64,000 nt of DNA from NCBI RefSeq assembly GCF_051622035.1, contig NC_135357.1:11739001-11803000 (forward strand), read 5' to 3'. The notes beneath the pieces are model-generated. The model ran no database searches. It saw only the letters and a list, made by a program, of their open reading frames with translations, and was not told the origin of the DNA. The stretch comes from Arctopsyche grandis. Its lineage: Eukaryota; Arthropoda; Insecta; Trichoptera; Hydropsychidae. The translations under genes and the position numbers were made by a program. Each line of letters starts with the position of its first letter. Position 1 is the stretch's first letter. Of this stretch, positions 50,191-62,130 are shown piece by piece.

Positions 50191-51856
50191 TATTTTAAGA
50201 TTAAATCTATTCGTTTTTACTATTATACCATATTTGAATTCATACGCATTATTCGTTAGAATGAAATGTAAACCCGTCATGTCATATTCCTAGAAATTTT
50301 AACACACCTTTATATGTAATGTACATACATAAGTATTGACAAACAAGTGTTTGAGATAAAATGATTATATTGTGTTGCGAACTTATCAAATGTTCTTTCA
50401 ATGACTGAATCATATAATAAGTATTTTCATAATAGATCAAGCTTGTTGACAATAAGTAATATTGTTCATCAAATTGAACGTACATATAACACTCTTGATT
50501 TATATGACATAATACCATCTACAGATGTGTAATTTTACATAACTTTCTTTATACATAGTCGAAACATGTTTCTTTATAATATTATAACGCCAGATAAAGT
50601 TGAATTGTGTCGTCAATCAATTACTATCATATGACACCAAATAAATGCTTGTTAATACTCTATCGCAGTTTAGAGATTATTTCGGACGTTTCGATAACGA
50701 AATACAATCGCTCATGTCAAAATCAATAAATCAGTCAATAAAAATGCGATAAAATTTTACAGATTAGACATTTTATGTAGAAAATTCAAGGAAACGTCGA
50801 TAATGTCGCAGTACTTATTCCACTGAATTAATGCATTCGAATATGCACATATGTATATTTTATATAATTAAATATTTTTTTGAATACGTAATCTTCTTCA
50901 GTATGTTTTTAATTTGTAAAGTTAATTCATTTTGAAATATTTGACGATTCGTTGAACAGCGTCTGAGTTAACCGGTGACTTAACTGTGTCGTATGATATA
51001 TCAATTTCGGGGTCAGATGCACGAAACCGTTGATTCATGTACATACAATTTAGTTTCTAGTATATTTTACCCAGTCAATCGGTTATTCGAATTAAATATT
51101 ATCACAAATCACACCTATGAACATACTCAAATGTAGCCTAAATAGATATTATCCCAATGATACCAAACTGTACTTTAAAAATATATTTAATTACATACAT
51201 ACATATATAAATTGGTTGCACTTTTAATATTAAATATATCATTTTGTATATATTAAGAATAATGATTTACAATTATACAATTATATTACGCGAAATCCTA
51301 CTTTCCGAAATTTGCATAATATATGTATACATATGTACATATGTATGTACATACATATGTACATAACAAAAACCAACATTATTTTATATTAAGAAACTTC
51401 GAAAATTTAATACCCATATTAATAGAAAATTACTTTCTGCCTAAAAAATTAGAAACTTTTAAATTATCTAATTATTAATTTAATTTAAAAATGATTTTTA
51501 TAAAAACCAAAAGATTTATTCATATTGCATATACACGCTATTTAAATGAAACCAAAAACATACAAATCCCGGTCAACTAAAATTTTGAAAAAAAATTACA
51601 ACGAACAATAAACATATCAGCTAATTAACGGCTTTCGGATTATATAAATATACAGACATATTCACACACACACACACATATACACTTTTTAAACCAAGAA
51701 AACCGATTCTGAGTTCAAATCAGTCAAAATCTCGAAGTCGAATATAATCACAAAAATTCTTATATTTTTTTAAATAAAATTTATATTTCCCCATGATGTC
51801 ATTACAGGTTGCCCCTGAGCTTTTATAATCTATTGTATATAATTTTTTAGATTATA
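50191..51856. other. Non-coding AT-rich stretch
   Basis: No gene. TATG/CATA clusters lie at about 51323-51366 and a short CA run at about 51664-51678. Confidence 0.4.
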
Positions 51857-52108
51857 AATTTTGAAATCGTATTCAAATAGTTACATTACATAGTTGGTAG
51901 GATGGCTTTGGACTATTTGATGGAGGAACCGTTTCAACAATAAATTCAGATAAATCGGCAAACTTTGATAGGAAACGATCGACTTGGAGTCAAATATCTA
52001 CAAATTATACTCCAAATAAATTATTTTCACCCAAGGTCAACTCACGGTATCAAACCCGGCAACCTCTCAGTGATTAGTAAGGCAACCATCGAGCTATGCT
52101 GTTGGCTA
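51857..52108 (-). mobile_element. tRNA-headed SINE copy
   Basis: Reverse-strand head antisense to GAGCTATGCTGTTGGCTAC (about 52090-52108), B box antisense to TATCAAACCC (about 52049). Core at 51929-51985 and a 3' segment with ATTTGAATACGATTTCAAAA on the reverse strand. Confidence 0.75.
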
Positions 52109-53140
52109 CATATATAGATAAAGTCAAAATTAAATTATAAAGGCTTATATGTATATAAATTTAATGGAATGGAATCCATTAACAGCTTGTAATATTCAAC
52201 TGATGAGTTTCTCGCGATAATTGCAGCTGGCAAAAACAAAGCGCATTTTCACACATGTGGCGTACATTGCGCCTTAATAAAATTTCATGCATTGTACAAA
52301 ATAAGTGTTTTCGTAACAATACTCTTCGGAATGAATTCCACTATCTCGCAAATGGAATCGCAGATTAAATCCTCATTCGGCACGTGACCACGTCTCTAAC
52401 TTTTCCCGCAAAGGATACTCTCATTTCCTTCAGCACTTCCGACTGCAAAATTCCCACCTCGAAAATTGCGGGAAAAAGTCTCCAGAAAGAGAGCAAGTGA
52501 GAGGACTAGCGACTCGATTACAACAATCGCTTTCAAAAATTTAAAGCTCTCGCATGCTTTCGCGCTTAACGAGGCGCTTAACGCTCACGGTTTCGTTTTC
52601 GTACGCACCTGAGAATAAGCCGTTAAGCTTTAAGCGCCAGCTTTCGTAATAGAATACATTAAAAACCCGTTACGCCCGCTAGGTCGAAAGTCGAAAATAA
52701 TTTCAAATGATTAAATCCAATGTTCTTTTTTAATTTACGCAAACAATTCGAATTAATTAAAACGCGGCGGCCGGAATTCGTTCGAGGGTGAAAAGGTTGC
52801 CGATCCCGCGAGCATATCCAATGACCGGTAAAGGCGACGTGACTTTTTAATTTTTGTTCCCCTTTTAAATCCTTCAACGATCTTATCGAAAAATCGAAAG
52901 CATTCTTTCGTACACCGGTTGCTGTACGAGCTTAAATGTATTCAATTCAATGCATTTTGATTTAAGATTCTTATCATTTAACATACATACATTAAAGAAA
53001 TCATCATACTACTTACATATGTATGTCGCTTTAAAATTTCGTCATGATGGTTACCATGCCAAATTCAACACTTTAAATGGGACATGTTGGATTAATCTAT
53101 TGTATAATATATTACTATAGCGATGAGTGCATTACACATA
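52109..53140. other. Non-coding stretch, GC-richer at about 52370-52920
   Basis: No gene is recognised. The GC-richer patch holds GAGGCGCTTAACGCTCACGG and AACGCGGCGGCCGG and may be conserved regulatory DNA. Confidence 0.3.
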
Positions 53141-53570
53141 TAGCCAGCAGCATAGCTCGGTCGTTAAGCTTCTGCTTAACACCGAGAAGCGCCGGGTTCG
53201 ATCCCATGAGCTGACCGCGATTTAAAAGAAATTTTCTGAGTATATTTGTAGTGCTGGTGGTCAGACCTGTATATTTGAGACTCCTGGTCGATCGTTTCCT
53301 ATCAGAGTTTGCCAATTTTCTCTGATTTCATTGTTGAAACGGTTCCCGATTGAAAATTGACTAAAAATCCTTCCTATCTACTATGTCACCACTATTTGAG
53401 TATGATTAATGTACAATAAAATATATGTACAATTCATAGACGTTTCGTAATTCAGCGACTTGTATAATAAATAAAAATGCTGTATTGTTTGTGATTGGCC
53501 AGGAAGGTGCATTGGGGTTTATCTGTAAGGCCGTTCTGGTATAAAAAAAAATGTAATGTAAAATAATATG
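53141..53570 (+). mobile_element. tRNA-headed SINE, fullest copy in the window
   Basis: Head CAGCAGCATAGCTCGGTCGT (A-box region) and CCGGGTTCGATCCCA (near-perfect B box). Core GATCGTTTCCTATCAGAGTT and CTCTGATTTCATTGTTGAAA. Then CACCACTATTTGAGTATGAT, then ATAGACGTTTCGTAATTC. The end, GGCCAGGAAGGTGCATTGGG, then GTTCTGG and an A run, is shared with 43085-43412. The other copies look like truncated or internally deleted versions of this structure. Confidence 0.85.
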
Positions 53571-53693
53571 TATGTATGTATGTATGTACTTACTTGATAA
53601 CATTCTTATATGATTAAAAATTTCAATGATGATTTTGTTAGTAAGGCGCCGATATTTTCGTAATTTTACCAATTTGAAAATTTATTTAGACTT

Positions 53694-54080
53694 TCTTCTT
53701 CTTCTTTCTCGTTTTGCTCAATGCTGAGAGCTTCGTGGTAATTTCCTGTCATCTGGGATCCAGTGGACGATCTGCCTCCACTATTTGATCTGACCGTCTT
53801 GTCCGGGAGTCCTTCCTCTCGTTCGCTTCTCTCTAGTGTTCCGGTATCTAGCAGCTTCTGTAGACTCTTCCCAGATTCTTCTTGGTAAGCTGGCCAAAGT
53901 AGGAAATAATCTTTTTTCTACATGATGTATGTAGTGTCTCTGAAACTGCCAGCTTTTTGAGCATTGAGACATTCCATCCGCATCCAGCTCCATATTTCAA
54001 AGTCTCTTTCTGTCTTTTTCAGGGTCAATGTCTCGACTCCATACAATACAATCATCAGAGATCACATCAGACGGATTTTC
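53694..54080 (-). mobile_element. LINE 3'-end fragment
   Basis: Antisense (GAA)n at 53694-53717, then CTCAATGCTGAGAGCTTCGT, ATCTGGGATCCAGTGGACGA and TCTGACCGTCTTGTCCGGGA. The same order occurs at 29690-29860 and 29930-30120. The reverse strand decodes to scraps of pol C-terminus. It extends further 5' (to about 54080) than the other antisense copies. Confidence 0.75.
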
Positions 54081-54154
54081 ATTTACCTCATTGCATATGT
54101 ATGCCTGATCATAGCCGATTACGCCATTCCTAATTTGCATGTGTAACAAGATGT

Positions 54155-54752
54155 GTATGTTTTAGTTGAAATGTATCTTCCAGTGGTAATATATTTTGAC
54201 TAGTTTTAATATATTCCATCTAATCTGGTTCCAATTACCGTTATAGTTGAAGTGTATTTTCAGTCGTAATATATATTAACTAGGAATATACATATGTATT
54301 CCGTCTAACCCACATAAGTTGATTCATATGGCGAATTACATTCCAACTGGTCAAAATATATTACGACTGAAAATACACATCAACTTTAAGTTTGTACTAA
54401 GTTAGATGGAATGGTTAGGTTTCCATGAAAACGTCACACGACTAGTCAATTGAGTTGGAAAGCCACATTTTTGTTTTGAAAACATTCTTAGAGTTATCGT
54501 AATACGATACTCATTACCATAATTCCAGATACCTAGCAAATACTAACGCATTGTTGAATTCTACAGTATTCGTATAAACATTGGAACTATCAAAACTCAA
54601 CTGTAATATTACAACTGGCGCACATTGTTGAAAGTGGTTTTGCGCTCGTTAAGTTATTATTTACTAGTTGATTTTTATTCGAATATGAATTGCCTAAAAT
54701 GCCAATTGTAATATATTACAACTGAAAATACACTTCGACTGTTACACATATA
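54155..54752 (+). mobile_element. MITE with subterminal inverted repeats (copy 2)
   Basis: The left end GTTTTAGTTGAAATGTATC is a degenerate inverted match to the right end, GAAAATACACTTCGACTGTT. A second internal copy of the end (AGTTGAAGTGTATTTTCAGT) lies at about 54214. The inverted copy at 24845-25297 shares blocks such as GTAATACGATACTCATTA. Non-coding. Confidence 0.6.
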
Positions 54753-55933
54753 CCATTAAAATGTTGTTACTAATTGAGATTATGTCTTTCATCACGAAGT
54801 ATATTAATTAAATCTATAGATAAATCGATTTTGAATCTTTGCTAGTTACATACATGCATACATATGTACTTGAAGTAGCCAACAATCAGATTAATTGATT
54901 CATATATGTATAAACTTATTTCACAGGACATTCAGCCAGATGGCGCAAACATGAAAACTTACAACATTCCAAATTACGCTCGTAAATAAAAGCCGTTCAT
55001 TTAAATACACTCTCTCCTATGTAAATCACTTCGCACGTGATGCGGCAGAATGTAAACAGAGCAAAAGTGGACTTTGGGGAACGAAGGGGCATTCGTACCA
55101 ATATATATATATGTATGTATACATATATGTTTGTATATTGTACATCTCGGAGTAAACAAACGGTTGCGTGCGTGCCCCGACGTGTATGTGTTAATGTGAA
55201 ATTGCCGTTGCCCCACGGAGGCTGTGCAATTAAAATGGTGGCGCGATTTGGCAACAACGCCATCAATCTCGCTCGCTTTGTTGATATCCGGCAATTTGTA
55301 TCGTGCTCGCGGACAAGCCATCATTATTACCGGCTTTTGCCGAAAACCGTCCGAATACCGACCGTTAAACTTCGCCGACTGACTGACTGTTGCCATTCCG
55401 GCAAATTAACCGAGAACCGTCGGCGCTGGTGGGAGGTCGGGAATGTTGGAATTTCGCGCCAAATCTGGGCATTTTTGCGAGAAGGTAGTGCCCCAAAATA
55501 TGCGGTAGTGCTTCTCATACGCTGATGCTTCAATTTAATTATTGTTGCTCTGTGTAGAGTGATGAGATTGATATGAAACTCGCCTCTTCAAATTTCGCCA
55601 AATCATGTGTCATACCTAGTAAAATTTATTATTATATGATTTTTCATACCTCGTTCTTAGAGCGCTGTTAGTGCTCTTAGATAATGATTGATTTCAAATC
55701 ACCAAATCAAAATCAAAAACCCATTGAAATATCAGCATAGTTAACTGGATCGATTTGTGAACATTTTTTACATACCTCCTTTTTATATAAGTCTACTCGA
55801 TTTAATTTTTTTTTCATGAATAATACGGCATATAAATATATAGGTATATTCAAGACTTCCATTCTCGAGAAGAGATGCATTTTTAAAGGAATAAAAGTAA
55901 GAGTGAAGCCAATAAAAAGCTTGTAACAAATAG
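54753..55933. other. Non-coding stretch with a GC-balanced island at 55160-55530
   Basis: The island carries overlapping frames on both strands (55037-55525 +, 55001-55396 -), neither with a recognisable family. The + frame runs through an ATATATGTATG microsatellite, which argues against coding. Possibly conserved non-coding DNA. Confidence 0.35.
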
Positions 55934-56497
55934 CACTGAGCAACAACAATTAAAATCTTACAAAATGAGTGGCGGGTGGAAAGTCAAACAAACACGGCTA
56001 TAAGTTTATCGTCTCCAAATTTCTTTGATTCTTAAACGTGTTTATTATGATTGTTTTTCACCATCGAATTAGCGGAATTTCTTTAAATTTCTATCGTTGA
56101 CCAAACCGCGCAAAATAGCAAAGTTTCAAACCGATCCGAAGAATGTAGGAATAGTGAATAGGTGAAGTTTTTTACTTCCAAAGCTGAGATTAATCAATTT
56201 TTACTAAGTTTGACCCATTGAATTCGAAGATGATAACTATGAGATAGAAGCGTTTAAAAAAAATGCGCATTTATTGCAGTTTTTTGGCTTTTGCGATTTA
56301 ACTCAAAATCTAGTATTGCTGTGCTCAAAGTGAGTGTTGGAATCAATAGTCAAATATTTTTTTTATTGATTGTGATTTTTATTGTTTTAAAATACTTATT
56401 ATCAATTATCTAGCGAATTTCATAAGTAAAAACGATATATTTTTTACAATTTTTTTCAATGATTTTAATTTGCAAAATTTTTTTTTGTTGCTCAGTG
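55934..56497. mobile_element. TIR element, CACTGAGCAAC ends (second copy)
   Basis: Left CACTGAGCAACAAC and right GTTGCTCAGTG are inverted repeats. Internal blocks (AATCAATTTTTACTAAGTTT, AATGCGCATTTATTG, TCTAGTATTGCTGTGCTCAA) match 45171-45805 in the opposite orientation. Unlike that copy, no TTA duplication is visible at the flanks (TAG versus TCA). Non-coding. Confidence 0.7.
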
Positions 56498-58045
56498 TCA
56501 TTATTTAAATACGTAATTTGTCATCTTTAAATTTATAATTACAAACTTGTTAAGACTCAAAATATCGCTATATTTTAGGCTATATTCTGTAATTGAATGT
56601 TATTTATATAATTTACTTATGACATTTAGAATATTTTGTTGGAAATTTCAACCACTTTCGGATGATAAAATTGATGCTTTGTTCCTGATAGATTGATTAA
56701 ATTACGTATAAGCGTCTTTATTTTTCGGCTTCCACTTTCACCTTATCCTTTTAAATTAAGACGAAAGTCAAGCTATTAATTTTTTTGTTTCATTTTCACC
56801 TTATTTTTTTTTCTATAATAGGATTTATGAACCTTTAAGCATTTTTATTGAGTTACTCAAAACTTGGTACATAAACAACGCTGTCAACAAAAATGGATGA
56901 AGCGTGTTCACATTGGGGAAAAAACAATGATATCATGTATGTAGTTTAAATTTGAATATTATCGCTATTGCCTACTTGTATGTCCAACTCAAAATTGGTC
57001 CATAACTAAACCAAACAAACATCAATAGGTATATACATATGTATGTACATATTTCAAATAAAGATGGGATTCGTACGATTTCCTATATTTGCAGGTACAA
57101 ATAAATTTATATGGAATCGTCTGTGCAAAGAAACATCAGCATGAAAGCTATCCAAAATATAATATGAATATATTTTAGACGTATTTTGTTACGCACGTGT
57201 ACATGTTTACATAGAGTAGAGAAATTGAAGTTTTGTCAAGCAAAGATCCATTTTTATATTACATAAAAATATTACAATGGATATTTTTGACATCAGACGC
57301 AAACTCGTCATCCGACAGATTGAGTACTAATACCTCGTTAATTTGAATCGATTGTTGATTTTACCTTTCCCCGTTTGTTATCATTGTACCGATACGCACA
57401 ATGGCGATTTTTCAGATAAAAGACTGCATCGATAAATCGACGTTGGCAAGTTTCAAGACGTGCACACGACCCTTTTTAATGGGTGAGGGAGGCACGGAGA
57501 TCCGCTTTGTCCTTTTGATGGATTTTTGAATGGACATTTTCGGACGGATTGTCCATCAACGCCCAATGGTCCTTTGTTGGTCCACCGATGCAGAACGAGG
57601 ACGATATTATATACATGCAGGATCGCCGTAAAGGGACGAATTTATTTATCGATGCATCACGAATTCGGCGTCATAGTGCGCGCATAAAATACTCATGTTT
57701 ATATACATATACTCACTGGACGAACGTTTATACGTTCAATTTAAATGTAATTTTCTTAATGGGTACATTTATTTTATACACAAGGATACGTGGGTGACAT
57801 GCCTTTGACATATGTATGTACATATGTATAAGTAAAAACTTTTACTTTAAGGTGTTATTATTATACGGATTCAAAGATGTATAAGAAAATGCATAAAAAC
57901 TTAACTAACAGTAAGCGTACTTCTTTAATATTTGTTTGAACAACAGTAGCATTTTAAAAATGAAATATATTTTAATATTATCAATGTATATTTTTTCCTT
58001 GGCATAACTACAAATTACCCGAAAGTGACACCTATGGTTTAACCT
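56498..58045. other. Non-coding stretch
   Basis: No gene is recognised. A GC-balanced patch at 57360-57700 includes an 82-codon + frame (57549-57797) without a known domain. Confidence 0.35.
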
Positions 58046-58323
58046 GCACATATAAATTTTAAATCATATTCAAATAGTGGTGATATATTGGGGAGAATGG
58101 TTTTTGCCAGTTTGATGAGGAACCTTTTCAACAATTAAATCAGATAAATTGGCTAACTCTGTTAGAATACTTGGAAATACAAATATCCAAGTCTGACCAG
58201 CAGCACTGCAGAAATACTCCAAATAAATTATTTTCAATCAAAGTCAAACCAGGACTTGAACCCATGACCTTTCAGTAGTAAGATTTAATTCAACCACCGA
58301 ACTTTGCTACTGGTTATATATAC
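58046..58323 (-). mobile_element. tRNA-headed SINE copy
   Basis: Antisense 3' segment ATCATATTCAAATAGTGGTG at 58064, core with AATCAGATAAATTGGC at 58137, B box antisense to TTGAACCCATGA at 58256, head antisense to GAACTTTGCTACTGG near 58298. It shares ACTCCAAATAAATTATTTTC with 51857-52108. Confidence 0.75.
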
Positions 58324-58412
58324 ATAATTTCTCATAGTAGCTTGTACGATTTTTCGTTGTTGTATTATTATTATTACGTTACAAATCAACATCCAATATA
58401 TAAACGAATAAT

Positions 58413-58712
58413 ATTTATTTATTTATTTATACAGGTTTCGCCCTTTTTTTATCAACGCGACATCTACATACATATTGTCAACATTGTAGGATGTTGTAAA
58501 CTTAAATTTTAAGATGTTATAAACTTAAATTTTGAGATTAATAGAACAGGATTGCCAATTTGTTGGAACCGTTTCCAATGAAATCAGATAAATTGGTAAA
58601 CTCTGATAGGAAACGATCAACCTTGTAGTCACATAACCCAGGTCTGGCCAGCAACAAAGGAATACTGTGACCAGACTATCGAAAGTAACCACTGATCTAT
58701 GTTATTGTTTAT
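58413..58712 (-). mobile_element. tRNA-headed SINE copy
   Basis: Core antisense AATCAGATAAATTGGTAAAC at 58582 and GATAGGAAACGATCAACC. The head is decayed (CCACTGATCTATGTTATTG at 58690). The left side ends in a TTTATTTATTTA run (58413-58432), which would be the A/T-rich tail on the reverse strand. Confidence 0.65.
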
Positions 58713-58984
58713 ATATGTACATATTTATTTGATTTTTATTATAGAAAAAGTGTGACTCCTTTGATTGCTTAGATCTTTTGGTCTTGTATTTAAACCCAAG
58801 TAATATTATTTTGTGTTTGTGTTTTATCGACTCTATAAAGTTGAAAACTTGTTTGTCAGTTTTCAATTTAGAACTGGTACTCCAACTTGGACCACATACG
58901 CCTTTTGAAAGGGGTTGAAGCGCAGGATCAAAGGGCTCCCATACAAAAATTTCTTGGTCCACTTATTACTTTTTTCCAACTTTC

Positions 58985-59017
58985 ATCCGTCCGAGTCGCG
59001 CCGGGCAATTCGTCTAG
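58985..59017 (+). mobile_element. Helitron-like 3' terminus (different subfamily)
   Basis: CCGTCCGAGTCGCGCCGGGC followed by AATTCGTCTAG and then T has the GC-hairpin-plus-CTAG|T form of a Helitron end. The 5' end was not found, so only the terminus is called. Confidence 0.4.
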
Positions 59018-60063
59018 TATAAACTATATTTATAGATATATAATATAACAAGAATACCGCTTTTTCCTCGTAAATATGAAGGCTTTCCATTGCAATTTAG
59101 TCGTAACTGCTAGGAATTTTGTCGATTTCGAAGACAACGTGTGTGCATTTCCTAGACGTGTAGGAACGTATCTTTCATGGCATTGTAGTTAGAGGATGTG
59201 GGTCCTTTGTGCGCGATTAGACGTCGCTATTTCAATTAGAAAATAGCTGCGGAGTCGTAAAGCGTCTTTGAAGCTCTTTCGATATCATTCAATGCCCAAA
59301 GGAAGCCCCCCGGCCTAAAACTACGATGTGCTCTTTACCGACAGATATCATGCCATTCTACGTATTCCTTTGGCGTTTAATTTTACAGCTTCTTTTCTTT
59401 TCATTATCATTTCATTGTAATAATATAACGTTGTAATAATATACACAGTGCGAGTGGATATTATTCCCTGTCTTAATTCGCATTCTCTCCGAGAACAATC
59501 GGGTAGTTTATTAGTCATATTTTGAAGCATTGAAACGTGTATGCAAAACGAGCGTCGTAATTTGCTCTATTCAAGACATTGCTTATGCGCGAGCGCTCGG
59601 TTATGTTTTGTACATATTAATGAACTTTTATGCCAATCAAGTTATTGCATTCACTACTTCATTGTTATGGTAATCCAAGTACTAACCAATCATCTAAACT
59701 ATACGAATCTTGTATAAAAAAATATTATATGCCAATTTGAAGTCCATCAACCAATGGAAAAATAAATAACGTGATTTTATTCCAGAGTCGATTTTCTTTT
59801 CCACTTTTGTCTTTATATAATATACAAAAATATATGCATTGTATTGTGTGACAGTGTAATCTTAAAATATCACATTGCATTACATCTTATCCGATGTAAC
59901 GAGTTTTTAATAAATAGTGTTTGGTTCTGATAGTAATAAATTTCTTAAATTCTTTATATTATATATGCACACATGAGTACGATTTTTTTATTTTGTATTA
60001 TTGTTTGTCAGTCAAGATTTACCGCTTTTCTTTGACGTTATTTCCATATACAATTTTAGCATA
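59018..60063. other. Non-coding stretch
   Basis: Nothing recognisable; a moderately GC-richer patch lies at about 59090-59345. Confidence 0.35.
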
Positions 60064-60381
60064 AAGTGGCGTGCCGTCATTGGACTAGAAGGACAAGGCT
60101 AATCCTCTTAAATATTTTACCTAAAATTGAAAAATAAATCAATCACAATAAATTCAAATCGTTGTCCATATTAATATTATTCACTCGGATCGCCGTCTCA
60201 ATTCTGTTCCCTTCGAGGTACTTAAATTGTCGAAGACGAAACATTTTTTAATTTACTCGTCTCTTCAAGTATTTATGGAGTTTTCTCTAAGAATATTCTG
60301 ATTTTTGTTTATTAAACATCATTCCGAACTATTTTTTAAAATAAAATAACGCATACCTAGTCACGGCACGGAACGCTACTG
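60064..60381 (-). mobile_element. hAT-like MITE, internally deleted copy
   Basis: On the reverse strand it begins CAGTAGCGTTCCGTGCCGTG and ends CCAATGACGGCACGCCACT. It shares internal blocks with 47751-48494 (antisense CGCCGTCTCAATTCTGTTCC, AGAAGGACAAGGCTAATCC). At 318 bases it is less than half the length of that copy. The 8-bp duplication is only approximate (TTTAGCAT and AATTGCAT). Confidence 0.7.
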
Positions 60382-60984
60382 AATTGCATGTATTATTCCA
60401 TTGTCCTTTCCCGCTTTCTATTTTGTCTCATTCACTCAAATTTTGTCTCATTCACGCAAACCTCTCGAAAATTTATTTTCAAAGACAAGTTATTACTTAG
60501 TAAACAATAATATTTTTTTTTGATCATTCATACTAAAAAAATCAATTAAACTTACATATTGAACATGAATGTTCGCTAACACACTCCGTCTCTCTTTCTC
60601 CCCTTGGAATCGTACATTCATATATGTATCGTGGAAAGACACGCGAATTTTTTTTCAAAAATGTTAATTATGTTTTAAATTATATAATTCCGTTGATCCG
60701 AAATGCGATATTTTGCCGACTGCACAATTATGTGCTACGGGCCACTTCTATTCGTACATCTTCTAATCTATAATTTGGAAAGAGACTTTGTATGTATGTA
60801 AATATGTAAATATCCTTGGTCGTCGTCGTCTTCGTCGTCCGTAGATCGGTGACGTCATCGAACACGTGATTCGATTTTTTTTTTTCGATCCATGGGCGCC
60901 GATTTGTTTTTTTCGTTTCAATGGATTCACCCCCGCGGGGGCGCAAGGCGAGTAGCTTCATGGGGCCCCGCCAGGGGCGCCACA

Positions 60985-62130
60985 AGGGGCGCAGCCCCGA
61001 AGGGGGCCCGGGGGGCGCAGCCCCGTGGGGCCCCAGCCTCATGGGGCGCAGCCCCATGGGGCTCAAAAGGGGGCGCCACAAGGGGCGCAGCCCCGTGGGG
61101 CCCCGAAGGGGGCCCGGGAGGCCCAGCCTCATGGGGCGCAGCCCCATGGGGCTCAAAAGGGGGCGCCAACAGGGGCACAGCCCCGTGGGGCCCCGAAGGG
61201 GGCCCGGGGGGCCGAGCCTCATGGGGCGCAGCCCCATGGGGCTCAAAAGGGGGCGCCACAAGGGGCGCAGCCCCGTGGGGCCCCGAAGGGGGCCCGGGGG
61301 GCCCAGCCTCATGGGGCGCAGCCCCATGAGGCTCAAAAGGGGGCGCCACAAGGGGCGCAGCCCCGTGGGGCCCCGAAGGGGGCCCGGGGGGCCCAGCCTC
61401 ATGGGGCGCAGCCCCATGGGGCTCAAAAGGGGGCGCCACAAGGGGCGCAGCCCCGTGGGGCCCCGAAGGGGCCCCGGGGGGCCCAGCCTCATGGGGCGCA
61501 GCCCCATGGGGCTCAAAAGGGGGTGCCACAAGGGGCGCAGCCCCGTGAAGCCCCGAAGGGGGCGCGGGGGGCCCAGCCTCATGGGGCGCAGCCCCATGGG
61601 GCTCAAAAGGGGGCGCCACAAGGGGCGCAGCCCCGTGGGGCCCCGAAGGGGGCCCGGGGGGCCCAGCCTCATGGGGCGCAGCCCCATGGGGCTCAAAAGG
61701 GGGCGCCACAAGGGGCGCAGCCCCGTGGGGCCCCGAAGGGGGCCCGGGGGGCCCAGCCTCATGGGGCGCAGCCCCATGAGGCTCAAAAGGGGGCGCCACA
61801 AGGGGCGCAGCCCCGTGGGGCCCCGAAGGGGGCCCAGGGGGCCCAGCCTCATGGGGCGCAGCCCCATGGGGCTCAAAAGGGGGCGCCACAAGGGGCGCAG
61901 CCCCGTGGGGCCCCGAAGGGGGCCCGGGGGGCCCAGCCTCATGGGGCGCAGCCCCATGGGGCTCAAAAGGGGGCGCCACAAGGGGCGCAGCCCCGTGGGG
62001 CCCCGAAGGGGGCCCGGGGGGCCCAGCCTCATGGGGCGCAGCCCCATGGGGCTCAAAAGGGGGCGCCACAAGGGGCGCAGCCCCGTGGGGCCCCGAAGGG
62101 GGCCCGGGGGGCCCAGCCTCATGGGGCGCA
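60985..62130 (+). repeat. 90-bp GC-rich minisatellite, about 12.5 units
   Basis: The unit starts AGGGGCGCAGCCCCGTGGGG and ends GGCTCAAAAGGGGGCGCCACA. Registers fall at 61081, 61171, 61261 and so on every 90 bases to 62130, after a variant first unit of 96 bases. Units differ at only a few positions, so expansion looks recent. Each unit has several self-complementary blocks (GGGGCGCAGCCCC, GCCCCATGGGGC). Because 90 is a multiple of three and the unit lacks stops, frames of 375-467 codons stay open on both strands; these are artefacts of the repeat. Confidence 0.95.

Noticed and set aside
53141..53215. tRNA gene from A and B boxes
   Set aside because: The promoter boxes are present, but there is no closed acceptor stem, and the sequence continues into the shared SINE core. 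The same applies to the heads at 18764 and the other copies.
43085..53570. SINE tail-swapping between two 3' segments
   Set aside because: The copy at 53141-53570 carries both the ATTTGAGTATGAT and the ATAGACGT segments in one order, so the other copies are simpler to explain as deletions or truncations.
55037..55525. 162-codon + frame as a gene
   Set aside because: The frame runs through an ATATATGTATG microsatellite, overlaps an equally open reverse frame, and has no recognisable domain.
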